Assembly: GCA_019925795.1 (NCBI GenBank)
Contig: CM034303.1
Location: 1,550,001-1,614,000 of the forward strand
Reading direction: 5' to 3'
Length of the DNA: 64,000 nucleotides
Source: Dendrobium chrysotoxum
Taxonomy: Eukaryota; Streptophyta; Magnoliopsida; Asparagales; Orchidaceae
A program made the position numbers and the translations under genes. The notes below the pieces were generated by a model that saw only the letters and a program-made list of their open reading frames with translations, did not search any database and was not told the DNA's origin. How positions within the stretch are numbered: position 1 is the stretch's first letter; every line of letters begins with the position of its first letter. Below, piece by piece: positions 37,101-46,116 of this stretch.

Positions 37101-40100
37101 AAAATTTAATGAGCAATAATCACTCTATCAAGTATCAATAGCCCAATTCACCTAAAAATTTTTTAACTATAAACCCTCTATCCACTATTATCCCTACACC
37201 AGATCTATTATTAACTTTCCCACCACACAATCATTGCAACTTCACCAATGTCATCAAAATTTTCCCATTTTATTTAAGTTTCATGTAAACAATCAATATT
37301 TTGTCCATATACAATGAAATAAACATCATCAAATATAATTTATCAGAAAAAAGAAAAAAAAAAGCTAGAAGAGTGACCTAAGGTGGCCATGTTTTACACG
37401 AGTTTCAAGCTAGAATTTCTCTTTTACTAGCTACATCATAAATCAATAAAATAATATTTGCTACAAAAGAAACAGATCGAATAATAAAAAAATTATGCAA
37501 ATGTGGGTTTTTTCAAGAGCAAAGAAATCGAAATAATGACATGAACTTGAGCAAAACAGAAGAAATACAAACATGAAAAAGGCAACCACTGACAAAAAAA
37601 TAGAACAATATCACTTACAGATTGAGCTTTCCAACCATCAGTGAAGGAGAAATCAGTGAGCGCAAAGCCCCTGCTATCAAAAATCATCAACTTGGCGAAT
37701 TCTTCTTTCTGACTTTGCTCCAGAGTCAATGGCTGACCCTGTCCTGTAATCATCTGTATGGTTCCCTCTCTTCCACACAGTTTACACTAACAAGTGATTA
37801 GATTTAAGAAGATAAATTTTATTTTATTTTTCATGAAAAATAGCAGCCAAGGACTATGTTTATATAACAATATTCGAACCAGAACATTACAAAAGAAGAT
37901 TGGTGTAATTGATACAAATATACAAGGAAAAATAAAATAGGAAGTACATGTTGTGAAAATGCTTCTATTGTGCACTTCACTCTAGATTGGGGGTGTAAAA
38001 GAGTCGAGTTGAGCTCAAGTCACACCTGCCTTGAGTTTGAGCTTAATTAATTAATGGATCTCGAGCTCGAGCTTTATTCTAAGAGTTCGAGCCAGCTCGT
38101 TTATTATGAAAGATAGAAAATGATTATGATTTAAACAATTATTATAATTGAATGGGAAAAAGAATAAGAATTTATAAGAAAAAATAATAAAGAATCTGAT
38201 GAGGACATCAGCAGGAGATTCCAACGCGTCTATCACAGGAGGCATCGCAGATCGACCGCCATGATCAGGAGCACCTATTTATGAGTTATTTTATATTATT
38301 GTATTAGTATTAGTATTATTTGTTTTAGTTTGACCATTGTACCCCTATGAGGGAGTTTAATAATTGTAGCCCGGAGGGCATTTTTGTCTTTGAGTTTTCT
38401 TCTTTGGAGAGGCCTATATATAGAGGCCTTAGACTTTGTATTTGGGATGATGATTGATGAAATAAAAAAATGTCAGCTTTTGTTCTCTTCTTCTAATTGA
38501 GAGTTCTAGAGAGGAAACCCTAGGAGAGGGAGTGCATCACCCGTCAGCTGTTGCTGGATTTCATGCTCGCGGTTCGTTCTTTTCTTTTTCCCTAATCTTT
38601 GAATCTATCTCCCCTTCATACACTGCCGGCCACTTTTTTCCCCACCCCACCGCCGGCCAAGATCCTCCAAGTCCCCTCACCGTCGGCCTCTCCTTAGGCC
38701 ATCACCACTCGTCGCCCACCCTCACCCCAAACCCCACTTTACCACCGGCCCACCTAGCCCTCCCCTCATTGCTACCGGCTAAACCAACCCCAAACCCTAG
38801 CCGCCAGTCCCCCCCCCCCCCCCCCCTCAATTCCCTCCAAAAGGATTACTTTCCTAAAATAATTGGTTCCAATTTAGGAAGGTATTTGAATTTTAAATTC
38901 AATTAGAGTTTAAATTCAAATTAATTCCTAATCTCCCTTATCCCTTTTGCAAATTAATTACATCCCAATCAATTAAAACCTGATTTGATTGGGATTAATT
39001 AAATTAATCCACATACATTGAACCTAGACTCACCCAAGCCCCCTCCTTTGGCCGACCCCCGCCCCCCTCTCCTCCTTATTGCTTAAATTCTTCCTATATT
39101 TGGGGAATTCAAATAAATGAAGTTATAACCCTTTTCCACCTCACCCATCCACTAATTAAACCCCCTCCCAATCAAACCAAATCCTTCCCAACTAACCCTA
39201 GCCGCCGGCCCCCCTATCCTTGTCCTAAATTTTGGGATTCAAAATTTGAATTCTAATTTCCCTCCACTCCTATTAATTATCTTCTTTGATAATTAACCTA
39301 AAAGATCCTAAGCTCCCTCCTAACCCTAGCCTTCCCCGCCTCTACCCGAACCCTCCAAACCGCCGGCTTCACCCCTCCCTTCCTCCTTCACAAGCCGCCG
39401 GCCTTCAAAGATCCCCAGGAGAGGAAGCTCCGTTGTCCATGGATGGCAGATCTAGAGTTTGATTCCGGCTTCGTCTACGATCAAGAAGGCTTCGTCGACA
39501 TTCTACGGTCATCCTTTTTTGACCTTGATTTGGAGTTCGACGAATTCGTGGAAGACTACGTGAACAGAATTCTCTTTCAGCTATCCACTGCCATGGATCA
39601 ACGCCTCTCCTCCAACCAGTGGTTGATTGTTCACTGTCCACCGACTCCTTCGAATCCGGGTAACTTTCTGTTGACCAATATTCTCGGTGCTCTCTGTTTA
39701 CTAGTGGCGTCAGTGTTATTGCTTAAGATCCTCTTCCGCTAAGTCCATTTCAACGAGCGAAAGTGAGGGGAACTCACAGGCGAATTTTCTAATTATTAGG
39801 AGGTGGATTCTATATTACCGCCATAAGTGTTGCATAAGTTTGAATTATCTTACATATTCTGCTACTCTATATTGTAACTATTTGCTATTTCGAAATCAAA
39901 TCAAGTAATTCCTAGAATTCCTCTTTGTGAAGCACTGTTTAATAATTTATAGAGCCTAAACCACTTTTATTAATTTTTATGTAATTCCTGCTTCATTTAT
40001 GTTTCACATCATAATCACTTAGTATAAGAAAGTGAGATACAATTTTTAAACATTTTTAACAACTTTGTACTTAAAAGTTGAAATCATGAATTGTAATATA

Positions 40101-43100
40101 TTTTAAGTATATTTTATATTAATATTTTTTAAATGAGCCGGCTCGCGAGCAAATGAGTCAAGTTTGGGCTAGCTCAAGTTTGGCTTGTTGGCTCATCCAG
40201 CTCGGCTCACGAGCCAGTTATTGAGTCGAGCCCAAACCAGCTCACGAATTGGCTTGACTCACTTATACCCTTACTCTAGATTGAAGAAATCTCATGTTGG
40301 GATCAATAATGAAGAAGATATCATTTATCCTCTGATGTTGGTGCCAAATATTTTAATTGATGCTAGAAAAGATTGCACTGGAAAGGTGGTCTTATAGATA
40401 ATCCTATTGAGAAGAGCCATATGGGAAGAAATAAATTTTGATCCTCCAACTGAAGCTGTTGGTAAACCTTAGGAAGCTGAATCAAGGGAAGAAATTGAAA
40501 ACAAAGATACTATGAAGATTTTGGATAGTGATAAATTTCTTGATATGAAGGGGCTCTTGCTATTAAAAGAGAAGCATATCTTTTTCTATTTCGGTTGGAT
40601 TACATCAAGGATCAGCCTTAAGCTCATATCTTTTTTTCTTTAGTCATGGATGTTCTCACTAGACATTTGCAAGAGGATGTACCTTGGTGTATGCTTTTTA
40701 ATGATGATATTCTTCTTGTTGATAAAACTAGAGAGGGAGTTGAAGGTAAACTTGAATTATGGAGGTCAACCTTAGAGTCTAAAGGTTTTCGCTTGAGTGG
40801 ATCTAAAACTGAATATATGAAGTGTAATTTTAGTAGTAATAGACCTAGTGAGGGGATTGTGACTTTGGGCGATCAAGTCATTAATAAGAGTACACGTTCT
40901 AGATATCTTGAATCTATTGTTCAGAGTGATGGTGAAATAGATGGGGATATTATCAGCAGAATTTAAGTTGAATGGTTGAAGTGGAGGAATGCATCGGGCT
41001 TGTTGTGTGATAGAAAAGTCCCCCTCAAACTTAAGGGAAAATTCTGTAAGATGGTGGTGAGACCTACAATGCTTTATGGTGCCGAATGTTGGCCATTAAA
41101 AGAGAAGCATAATACTAAGTTAAGTGTTGCAGAGATGAGGATGCTCAGGTGGATGAGTGGCTTTACCCTTAGAGATAGGATACAAAATGAGCATATACAT
41201 GAAAAGGTTGGAGTAGCTCCAATGGAAGATAAGATTAGAGAGAGTCGCCTTAGATGGTTTGGTCACATAAAACGGCGGCCTTCTGATGACCCGGTTAGGA
41301 AAGTAGAGGTATTAGATTTGACTTATATTAAGAAAGGTAGAGGTAGACCTAAAAAGACTTGGTTAGAAAATATTAGAAATGATCTTTCTTTATTAGATTT
41401 AAACGAGAATTTGACTTTTAACAGGACACAATGGAGACAAAGGATTCATGTAGCCGACCCCATGTAGTGGGACAAAGGTTTGATGTTGTTGTTGTTGAAG
41501 GGGCTCTTGCAAATGCTGAAGTAGTGAACAAAATACATGGTAGAGTGGAGGAAAGGCTTCCATGGTTGCACTCAGGTTTTGTAGAAGGCGTTCAAGGAAA
41601 AGTGGTTCGTGCTACTCATTCAGGTGAGGAGTATAATCTGATTACTGAAGATATTTTGGCAACCCAGACTGGTAACAGAAGGTATGACTGTGCTGGAAGT
41701 TTTAAATATAAGGATGAACTTAGCTTTCAGTATAGCCATGAGAGAAAAGATCCTTCATATGTACTAGAAGATGATGTGAACATTTTCTTGTAAAACCTTC
41801 ATTCTCATAATGGACAGAAATTAAATGAAGATGAACAAGTGGACATAGATGGAAGGTTTCACAAAGTGATTTATAAAAGGAAGGGCAAACAAAAGGAGGT
41901 GTTTGTGGTTCCTTAGAACAAATATATAGATCTAAAGCCAAATCAAAGGATCTGATTATTAAAGGATCAAAGTTTTAGAAAGGAATGTTAGAGGGATTGC
42001 CATATTAGCTGCCAGAAGAGGACTCAAGACACTTGTTCATATGAACAGGTTGCATTTGTTTGTTATTATTGAACCTATGTTCAAAAGAAAAATATACAGT
42101 TTTATACTTCTTTGGCATATTTTAATGATTTCATGGAATGTTAGCTAATACTTCAAAAAAGATATTGGAATTCTGGGAAGAAGGAATCTAAATGCTCATT
42201 GCTTATTAATACATGTAAACTTTTGAATGTGGAGATTCGTAATCAGGACCTTTCAGCCATCTGTACTTTTGTTTAGTCTAGCTGCTCATGGGTGTTAAGA
42301 AGATTCTTGTGGATGAATTTGAGAGGAATTGCTGCAGGTGTTGACAACATTGGTTGGTGGTTGGGAACTGTAACATCATCATGAATGATCTAGAGAGGAA
42401 GGGTGGTTTGATGCAGCAGAGGAATTCTCCAATACCCTCCTTGAATGTGGTTTATTAGATGCTGGATTTGAGGACAATCAATTCACTTGGTCCAATAGAA
42501 GATTATGGAAATGGCTTGATGGGATATTCTCATCTGAATTAATTGACAATTTTAAATGCACAAAAATAAATCATTGCAATTGAGCAACTTTAAATCATGC
42601 ATTTACTCTGGTTAAATATCAAAATTAAGTTCCACTGGACCTATACCTTTTAGATTTAAGAATATGTTGTTTAAGCACATTCATTTATATTTATGTTCAG
42701 CAGAATTGGAATACTCCTATTGCTGGTTCTTGAATTTTGTTTATTGCAAAAACAAAAAAGATTAAAGATGGCATTCAGATGGGCGAATAATCATATGTTT
42801 CGTGAGTTAATTACTAATGTTAAAGAATTTGAAGCGGTTCTCACTGATAAAGGGAAATGTTGGGTGGGCAGAGAGAGGGTTGGAGAGGACTGAGAGAAAA
42901 TTAGAGAATGTTATGAATTAGAGAGAACTGGGGAGAGCAGGACAGGTTAATAGAATTCAAATAAGAAGAACAGAGCATTCATCTTCCTCCCTCTGTAATG
43001 CCCGGGTCCTTTTGAAAATGAAATAGAACTGGTGATCTGAATCAGGAATTCAAAATTACTCTCTTCCTTTTCTAGTACCCAGATTATCCTGTTGGTTGCA

Positions 43101-43855
43101 TCAATCAGATCTCTCTTCGACCAACACTTAGTGAATTTGAATCACTCTATGCAAATGGCAACAAGATGAGGAGATGCTCCACTATTCTAGATGAGTATTT
43201 CCATTAACCAAAATTTATACATCGTCGATTATCATAAAGAATTAATCCTAAAAGATACTTTGCCAAAAGGTATCTAATAAATTCTAACTTAGAAGAAATA
43301 CTTAGATATTCTCTGCCCAATTTTGAGATACTAGGATGCACAACACCAATCCCCAATATTCTCCTCAAATCGCCCATAAGCCTAAAAACAGAAGACCAGA
43401 AAAAAAAAAGCCTAGAATATGCTCCGTCAGCACCTCCATTTAATAACCTAAATCCAATTCGAATTCACCAAGCAGAATCAAAAACATGCAAACTAACAAA
43501 GAAATGCAGCTTGAACAGAAAACAAGCTGAATCCAATAGATTAGGATTTCACAACCTTCTGCACCAGATGAGCAGTTCCCCGGCCAGTGGGCAGCGGAAC
43601 CTCTTCGGAGATCATGACGCACGTTTCCTTCGGACTGATTTCCCCGCAGCTCTCGCACTTCACCTAATCGCATTGAAATCTAATCAAAGATGGGCCGGAT
43701 GGCGACATAACAAAGAAAAGAATAAACCAAGATAGCAACAAGGAAAGCGAAACCTTGAAGTAGTAAGGGTAGGTTGGATCGTCGCAGCCACCGCGAGGCT
43801 GGAGATCCGTGAGGTTCTCCAGCTCCGCCGAAAAGGAGAGCAGGTAATAGACCAT
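25040..43855 (-). CDS. CXXC motif-containing zinc-binding protein (DUF866/C1orf123 family)
   Basis: Four exons give a complete 165-aa protein: 43754-43855, 43556-43663, 37619-37786 and 25040-25159. Every intron is phase 0 with GT..AG ends. The N-terminus is MVYYLLSFSAELENLTDLQP. Two zinc-binding pairs are visible: KCESCGE at the start of exon 2 and CKLCGRE at the start of exon 3. The C-terminal part has GEFAEYDEKGECPVGI. Length, order and motifs match the eukaryotic DUF866 family (human C1orf123/CZIB), small zinc proteins of poorly known role. Intron 1 is 90 bp. Introns 2 and 3 are 5.8 and 12.5 kb and carry several TEs, yet the exons have no stop or frameshift and the splice sites look usable, so the gene is probably active. 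The last codons (GTGGTAAGTTAA) also contain a GTAAGT donor, so an alternative C-terminus is possible. Confidence 0.9.
25160..26423. other. Intron 3 of the DUF866 gene, proximal part
   Basis: AT-rich intron sequence with no element I can bound. A frame at 26152-26568 starts at GTG and runs into the gypsy LTR. It is not a gene. Confidence 0.5.
26429..26910 (+). repeat. 5' LTR of the gag-only gypsy element
   Basis: It runs TGTTAGACC...TTTCCTATCA. Near its start is the 14-bp palindrome GGTCCAATTGGACC, intact except for one A/G change just before it relative to the 3' LTR. Confidence 0.92.
26914..26925 (+). promoter_or_regulatory. Primer binding site for initiator tRNA-Met
   Basis: TGGTATCAGAGC, three bases after the 5' LTR, is complementary to the 3' end of plant initiator tRNA-Met, the usual primer for chromovirus reverse transcription. 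Confidence 0.9.
27019..28365 (+). CDS. gag: Retrotransposon Gag polyprotein (gag-only element)
   Basis: From the ATG at 27019 (MAGKKVEVLEGEIAQL) the frame gives 448 aa. An N-terminal coiled-coil-like part is followed by a charged tandem stretch (RRGAEFERRGDDFDRRGADF, residues about 112-146). The retrotrans_gag core follows (KMPIFEGEDAHGWIYKVKRY ... LCLEGKALSWYQW ... FFALTQEGSVTEYRERFEYL), then a zinc knuckle (CFRCDERYTPGHRC). Gag packages element RNA into particles. The frame ends at a TAG six bases inside the 3' LTR. Its last residues come from the deletion junction read in the wrong frame. An upstream TTG in frame is not the likely start. Confidence 0.88.
   Translation: MAGKKVEVLEGEIAQLKSELEEKWSDFQNQISSNNKRMEEKFAVMEEMLKKLLEAKIKPVTSEAKETIGGHGRDGNPNTFRGRENPEVEILEREDGMPPLQPLSREERSSDYARRGAEFERRGDDFDRRGADFERRREDFDEGFGYDRRREDRDNWGAPPLQGMGGYGGFRGNWCDPRVRKLKMPIFEGEDAHGWIYKVKRYFAINGLTEEERLTAAGLCLEGKALSWYQWRDMRRPIRSWREFKDCLVERFRTGRGGDFYEQFFALTQEGSVTEYRERFEYLASRLDHLPETVLEGNFMKGLTPEIRAAVRVMRPRDLGEAMELAQLVEDQRHLEKGVEGSNSKGTYRMATTFLTPKEPTPGTFWETPKEKTAGGRPGDNFKKLTETELQEKRAKGICFRCDERYTPGHRCKDRALRVLVVCDEEGWEDGVVFPPCGQGGSLGGEYC
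28343..28359 (+). promoter_or_regulatory. Polypurine tract of the gag-only element
   Basis: CTTTGGGAGGGGAGTAT directly precedes the 3' LTR and serves as plus-strand primer. The same tract is kept in the second gypsy element at 54106-54121. Confidence 0.8.
28360..28841 (+). repeat. 3' LTR of the gag-only gypsy element
   Basis: It is 482 bp and 99% identical to the 5' LTR, and is followed by TGACC. The near identity indicates a recent insertion. Confidence 0.92.
28847..29108. other. Intron sequence between the gag-only element and giant LTR copy 3
   Basis: It includes TGTAACGACTCAAAAACCC, a wording often seen at plant LTR starts, but no matching end or duplication could be found. Nothing else is supported. 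Confidence 0.3.
30581..31069. repeat. Five-unit hairpin array of giant LTR copy 3
   Basis: CACGC-TTTTCGTA-GCGTG, or a one-base loop variant, occurs at 30581, 30693, 30806, 30933 and 31009. Each is followed by GGTGGG or similar, and the first three are 112-113 bp apart. The block ends with a CCCC-TAAAC-GGGG hairpin at 31056-31069. This is the cleanest example of the array in the window. Confidence 0.85.
33286..33337. other. Conserved long hairpin of the giant LTR family (copy 3)
   Basis: GTTCGAGCC (33286-33294) pairs with GGCTCGAAC (33329-33337), and the inner TCCTAT pairs with ATAGGA. Copies 1 and 2 keep the same fold. Confidence 0.7.
34641..35950 (-). pseudogene. Decayed Ty1/copia reverse transcriptase fragment
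   Basis: On the minus strand, broken frames read RLVAKGYAKTYSTNYQEILA and LVVKMNTLKF (near 35080-35190), and further on VNIDDVIVTVKDN (near 34790-34840). The last corresponds to the YVDDI catalytic region of copia reverse transcriptase. Stops and frameshifts are frequent. It lies in intron 3 of the DUF866 gene. Confidence 0.7.
35951..37490. other. Intron 3 remainder, unassigned
   Basis: AT-rich sequence. A plus-strand GGGTATAAATAGGG box near 36645-36660 looks like a TATA element but no gene follows. It may be a relic of an LTR promoter. Confidence 0.3.
37619..37786 (-). CDS. DUF866 gene, exon 3
   Basis: This exon has 56 codons. It follows TTGTTAG and opens directly with the second zinc pair (CKLCGREGTIQMITGQGQPL). 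It ends TDGWKAQS before the strong donor GTAAGTGA. It is isolated by 5.8 kb upstream and 12.5 kb downstream. Confidence 0.88.
38197..40011 (+). mobile_element. TGATG...CATCA LTR-type element, copy 1
   Basis: The sequence starts TGATGAGGACATCAGCA and ends GTTTCACATCA. The flanks GAATC and TAATC match at four of five bases, so the right end is less certain than in copy 2. It is 1815 bp. It holds a TATA box (GGCCTATATATAGAGGCC near 38410), a leader ending GAGTGCATCA at 38539, a long C-rich stretch with CCGCCGGCC words, and a 99-aa ORF. Copy 2 at 49832-56094 (minus) has the same order. A solo LTR with an internal ORF or a compact non-autonomous element both fit. Confidence 0.65.
39443..39742 (+). 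CDS. Acidic peptide ORF of the TGATG element (unknown function)
   Basis: The ATG at 39443 opens a 99-aa frame. The first 60 residues are acidic (MADLEFDSGFVYDQEGF..., SSFFDLDLEFDEFVEDYV). The tail has a hydrophobic segment (LLTNILGALCLLVASVLLLK). A homologous peptide, diverged but in frame, is encoded at 54637-54798 (minus) in copy 2. I recognise no family. Conservation between two old copies suggests the peptide was once under selection. Confidence 0.5.
   Translation: MADLEFDSGFVYDQEGFVDILRSSFFDLDLEFDEFVEDYVNRILFQLSTAMDQRLSSNQWLIVHCPPTPSNPGNFLLTNILGALCLLVASVLLLKILFR
40561..41495 (+). mobile_element. Young 5'-truncated RTE LINE
   Basis: A 935-bp insertion ending CCGACCCCATGTAGTGGGAC and a (GTT)n tail. 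It is flanked by the perfect 15-bp duplication TGAAGGGGCTCTTGC (40546-40560 and 41496-41510). It contains the C-terminal reverse transcriptase region and inserted into the older L1 fragment. Confidence 0.88.
40646..41467 (+). pseudogene. RTE reverse transcriptase C-terminal part, one nonsense codon
   Basis: The frame runs MDVLTRHLQEDVPWCMLFND to RRSPSDDPVRKVEVL-type sequence and ends IHVADPM. One TAA at 40964-40966 interrupts it where related copies have Gln (ISRI-stop-VEWLKW), consistent with a single C-to-T change. Motifs are FNDDILLVD (the YADD equivalent), VAEMRMLRWMSG and RLRWFGHIKRRP. A frameshift upstream separates it from the GLHQGSAL motif. Confidence 0.8.
42870..43540. other. Intron 2 of the DUF866 gene, distal part
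   Basis: No bounded repeat or exon is visible between the L1 fragment and exon 2. Confidence 0.4.
43556..43855 (-). CDS. DUF866 gene, exons 1 and 2
   Basis: Exon 1 (43754-43855) encodes 34 residues ending PTYPYYFK before GTTTCG, a weak donor. Exon 2 (43556-43663) begins after an ATTAG acceptor and encodes 36 residues, including VKCESCGEIS and PLPTGRGTAHLVQK, before GTTGTG. The 90-bp intron between them is typical of plants and free of TEs. Confidence 0.88.
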
Positions 43856-44640
43856 CTGGAATCGGGGCTCGGCTCTGGCGAGGAGGAGAGGGAGACGGAA
43901 AAAGAAATTTACAAAAATTTGCCCTCCGCTAACGCCTCAGTTAAGGTCCCCCGGCCGGACTGAACTGCTCCGTAAATTTGGTTAAAGCACATACAGACTG
44001 CCTAACAGTATTTATATATATATAATATTTAATTTTTTTTAAATGTGTTTATATAATTCTTTAATTTTTCAATCACATTAAAATATACATATAAAAATAT
44101 ATATTTTATCTTTGAAAATTATTAATAATTATATTTTTAGGAAATTTAAAAATTTTGATGTTATAATTAAATATTAAATTTTAGATGTTAATATGTAATT
44201 AATATAAAAATTGTGTGATTGTATATAAATTTATCAAAAAAAATTTATTGGGATATGGTCCAAAAAAAATTCATAAATATTTAAATTTTTATGATATTTA
44301 TTCAAATAACTGTACATAAATATATTAATATTTTAATATATCATTAGATATTTCACAACAAATATTTTTATTATTTTTCAATTCATTAAAAAATAAAAAA
44401 TATATAATTTTAAATATTATACAAATTCTATTTATCAATTTCTAAGTCAATTTTGATCAAAATTGAGTCAAATATTCTTGAAATTTTATTCAACATTTTT
44501 CCTTTCAAAGGACACAATATTAGAAAATAATAAATGACCCCACCAATTATAAATAATATTTCTTTATTAGATAAAAATTTTATTTATCCATTTCTCAGTT
44601 TATTTTAATCAACATTTGTCCTAAAAAAATTTGATTAAAA
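43856..44640. other. Upstream region of the DUF866 gene
   Basis: The first 130 bp are GC-rich and should include the promoter and leader of the minus-strand gene. Beyond that (about 43990-44400) is AT-rich DNA that resembles the MITE family around the Ole e 1 gene. Confidence 0.4.
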
Positions 44641-44765
44641 ACATTAGAAATGACATTTCTTTATTAAATTTAAATGAAAATTTAACTCTTAATAAGACAA
44701 AATAAAAAAAATCATTTAATTCACCCCACATAATGGAATAAAGGTTTAATGTTATTATGTTCTTA
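44640..44765 (+). pseudogene. Decayed 3' end of an RTE LINE
   Basis: GACATTTCTTTATTAAATTT through CCCCACATAATGGAATAAAG aligns with the 3' end of the RTE copy at 41371-41495, with many substitutions. No duplication was found. Confidence 0.6.
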
Positions 44766-44890
44766 TTGTATTTGTCCTTTCACCTTAAGAAGATTTACTT
44801 TTAGAGATAATTATAACTATTATACTTAAAATTTATATTATTCTAAAATTAATGTTTAAGTGCTTTATTTATAATACCTTAGTAGACTTA

Positions 44891-45009
44891 GGCTTCGTTT
44901 GGGACGGCTTCCTTACTGCTTCTTAAAGCAGCTTTCTAATACAAAATTTTTTATTTTTTACTAGAAAGTTGCTTTAAGAAGCATCAAGAAAACTGCCCCA
45001 AACAAAGCC
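44891..45009. mobile_element. Tourist-like MITE, first of a TTA-linked trio
   Basis: Termini GGCTTCGTTTGGGACGG and, reversed, GGCTTTGTTTGGGGCAG, with TTA on both sides (44888-44890 and 45010-45012). It is 119 bp. Internal ACTAGAAAGTTGCTTTA links it to the MITEs at 24025 and 45013. Confidence 0.75.
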
Positions 45010-45012
45010 TTA

Positions 45013-45154
45013 AATTTTGTTTGAGACGGCTTCCTTACTTTTTCTTAAAGCAGCTTTTTAGTATAAAATTTTAATTTTTGTACTAGAAAGTTGTTTTAAA
45101 AAATAGTAAGAAAACCGTCAAAAAAATAATAAGAAAACCGTCACAAACGAAACC
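45013..45154. mobile_element. Tourist-like MITE, second of the trio
   Basis: It starts directly after the TTA that closes the first MITE and ends ACAAACGAAACC before the next TTA (45155-45157). It is the same family as the first, with a short internal duplication of AATAAGAAAACCGTC. Confidence 0.7.
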
Positions 45155-45157
45155 TTA

Positions 45158-45353
45158 GGATTTATTTATGACAACTTTTTCCACTGCTCTGCTTTTCAAA
45201 TAAATGAATAATAATAACAATTTTATGTGGATGTTGCTTTTTAGAATTTTGTGGTAGAAATTTATTTTTTATAATCAAAATAATTGAATTACTTTATATA
45301 TTATAACTTCACAAACAATTTTATAAAACACTACAATCATCTCAAACAAATCC
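45158..45353. mobile_element. MITE, third of the trio (different family)
   Basis: Starts GGATTTATTTATGACAAC and ends CATCTCAAACAAATCC, with TTA on both sides (45155-45157 and 45354-45356). Its interior differs from the first two. Confidence 0.65.
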
Positions 45354-45356
45354 TTA

Positions 45357-45819
45357 GCCTTAAAATTCAAAAAAATTAGAGAAGAAAGAGGCATTATAAA
45401 GAGGTTATTAAAGTTGGCTAAGTTCTTATTCTATTAAAGAGAAAATACAGAATGAGAACATAGAAGTGTTATAGAGCAGGAAGTACTCATTGCTGGGCAG
45501 ACTAGAAGTCTTCTTAGAGCACATCTGGACCAAGCTTTGTTCCCCTAAGAATGAGAGCACCTATTTCTTATCATCTCTTTAGCTCACTACATTTTGCATT
45601 ATTATGAACTGAAGCAAGACCAAAATTTGTTAACATTCCTTATGATCCATATGGGGAAAAAATTAACAAGACACTCTTTATTCTTCCAACATCTACCAGT
45701 ATGAGCTAGCTGAGGACAGAAATCATGCAATAATCGCAAAAAATTTATGAGAAATAAACTTCAATTAAGGTCAATTAAGGTAAACTCGCACACACATTGC
45801 ATACAATAGAATGAAGGCG
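45357..45819. other. Intergenic DNA
   Basis: No gene. Near 45776-45805 it contains TAAACTCGCACACACATTGC, which is also part of the adjacent SINE, so an older SINE fragment probably lies here. Confidence 0.4.
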
Positions 45820-45830
45820 CTATTGAAACT

Positions 45831-45958
45831 TTTTTTTTGAACATTTAAGCCAATTAAGATAAACTCGCACACACATTGCATACACTAAGACTCAAACCCA
45901 AGACCTCTTAGTTGGAAGCCTAAACTCTCAACCAACAGGCCAAGGTGAACTGTGTGCA
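45831..45958 (-). mobile_element. tRNA-derived SINE
   Basis: Read on the minus strand it has a tRNA-like head: TTGGCCTGTTGGTTGAGAG as box A region and GGTTTGAGTCT as box B. It ends in a short poly-A (TTTTTTTT on the plus strand). It is flanked by the perfect 11-bp duplication CTATTGAAACT (45820-45830 and 45959-45969). It is transcribed by RNA polymerase III and moved by LINE enzymes. Confidence 0.75.
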
Positions 45959-45987
45959 CTATTGAAACTCAATGTCCAGATTATTAT

Positions 45988-46116
45988 GGCTGCGTTTGGG
46001 ATAACTTTTTTAATATTTTGTAAACCAGTTTTTAGTGTAAAAATTTTTTGAACTAAAAAATTTTTAACAAAAAAATTATTTTAAAAAACAGTAACAAAAC
46101 GGCCCCAAACAAAGCC
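45988..46116. mobile_element. Tourist-like MITE, decayed
   Basis: Ends GGCTGCGTTTGGGATAAC and, reversed, GGCTTTGTTTGGGGCCG. The flanking trinucleotides do not match, so the target site has mutated. Confidence 0.5.

Larger units (their letters stand above)
37990..40272. mobile_element. MULE-type MITE carrying a nested LTR element
   Basis: Ends GGGGGTGTAAAAGAGTCGAG and, reversed, AAGGGTATAAGTGAGTCAAG form imperfect inverted repeats rich in GAGCTCGAG words. It is flanked by the perfect 11-bp duplication ACTCTAGATTG (37979-37989 and 40273-40283). Its own length is about 463 bp. The remainder is the TGATG...CATCA element at 38197-40011. It lies in intron 2 of the DUF866 gene. Confidence 0.75.
40284..42860 (+). 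pseudogene. Decayed L1-type LINE fragment (endonuclease region)
   Basis: Readable pieces include HMNRLHLFVIIEPMF (near 42030-42080), NTLLECGLLDAGFEDNQFTW (near 42430-42490) and WNTPIAGS with LKMAFRWANNHMF (near 42700-42800). These match the N-terminal endonuclease region and the following linker of plant L1 ORF2. Many frames are broken. It is interrupted by the RTE LINE at 40561-41495 and lies in intron 2 of the DUF866 gene. Confidence 0.65.

Noticed and set aside
38532..38906. 124-aa Pro-rich frame as a wall-protein gene
   Set aside because: It has no signal peptide or repeated SPPPP/Tyr motif, contains a poly-C run, and sits in the leader of an LTR-type element.
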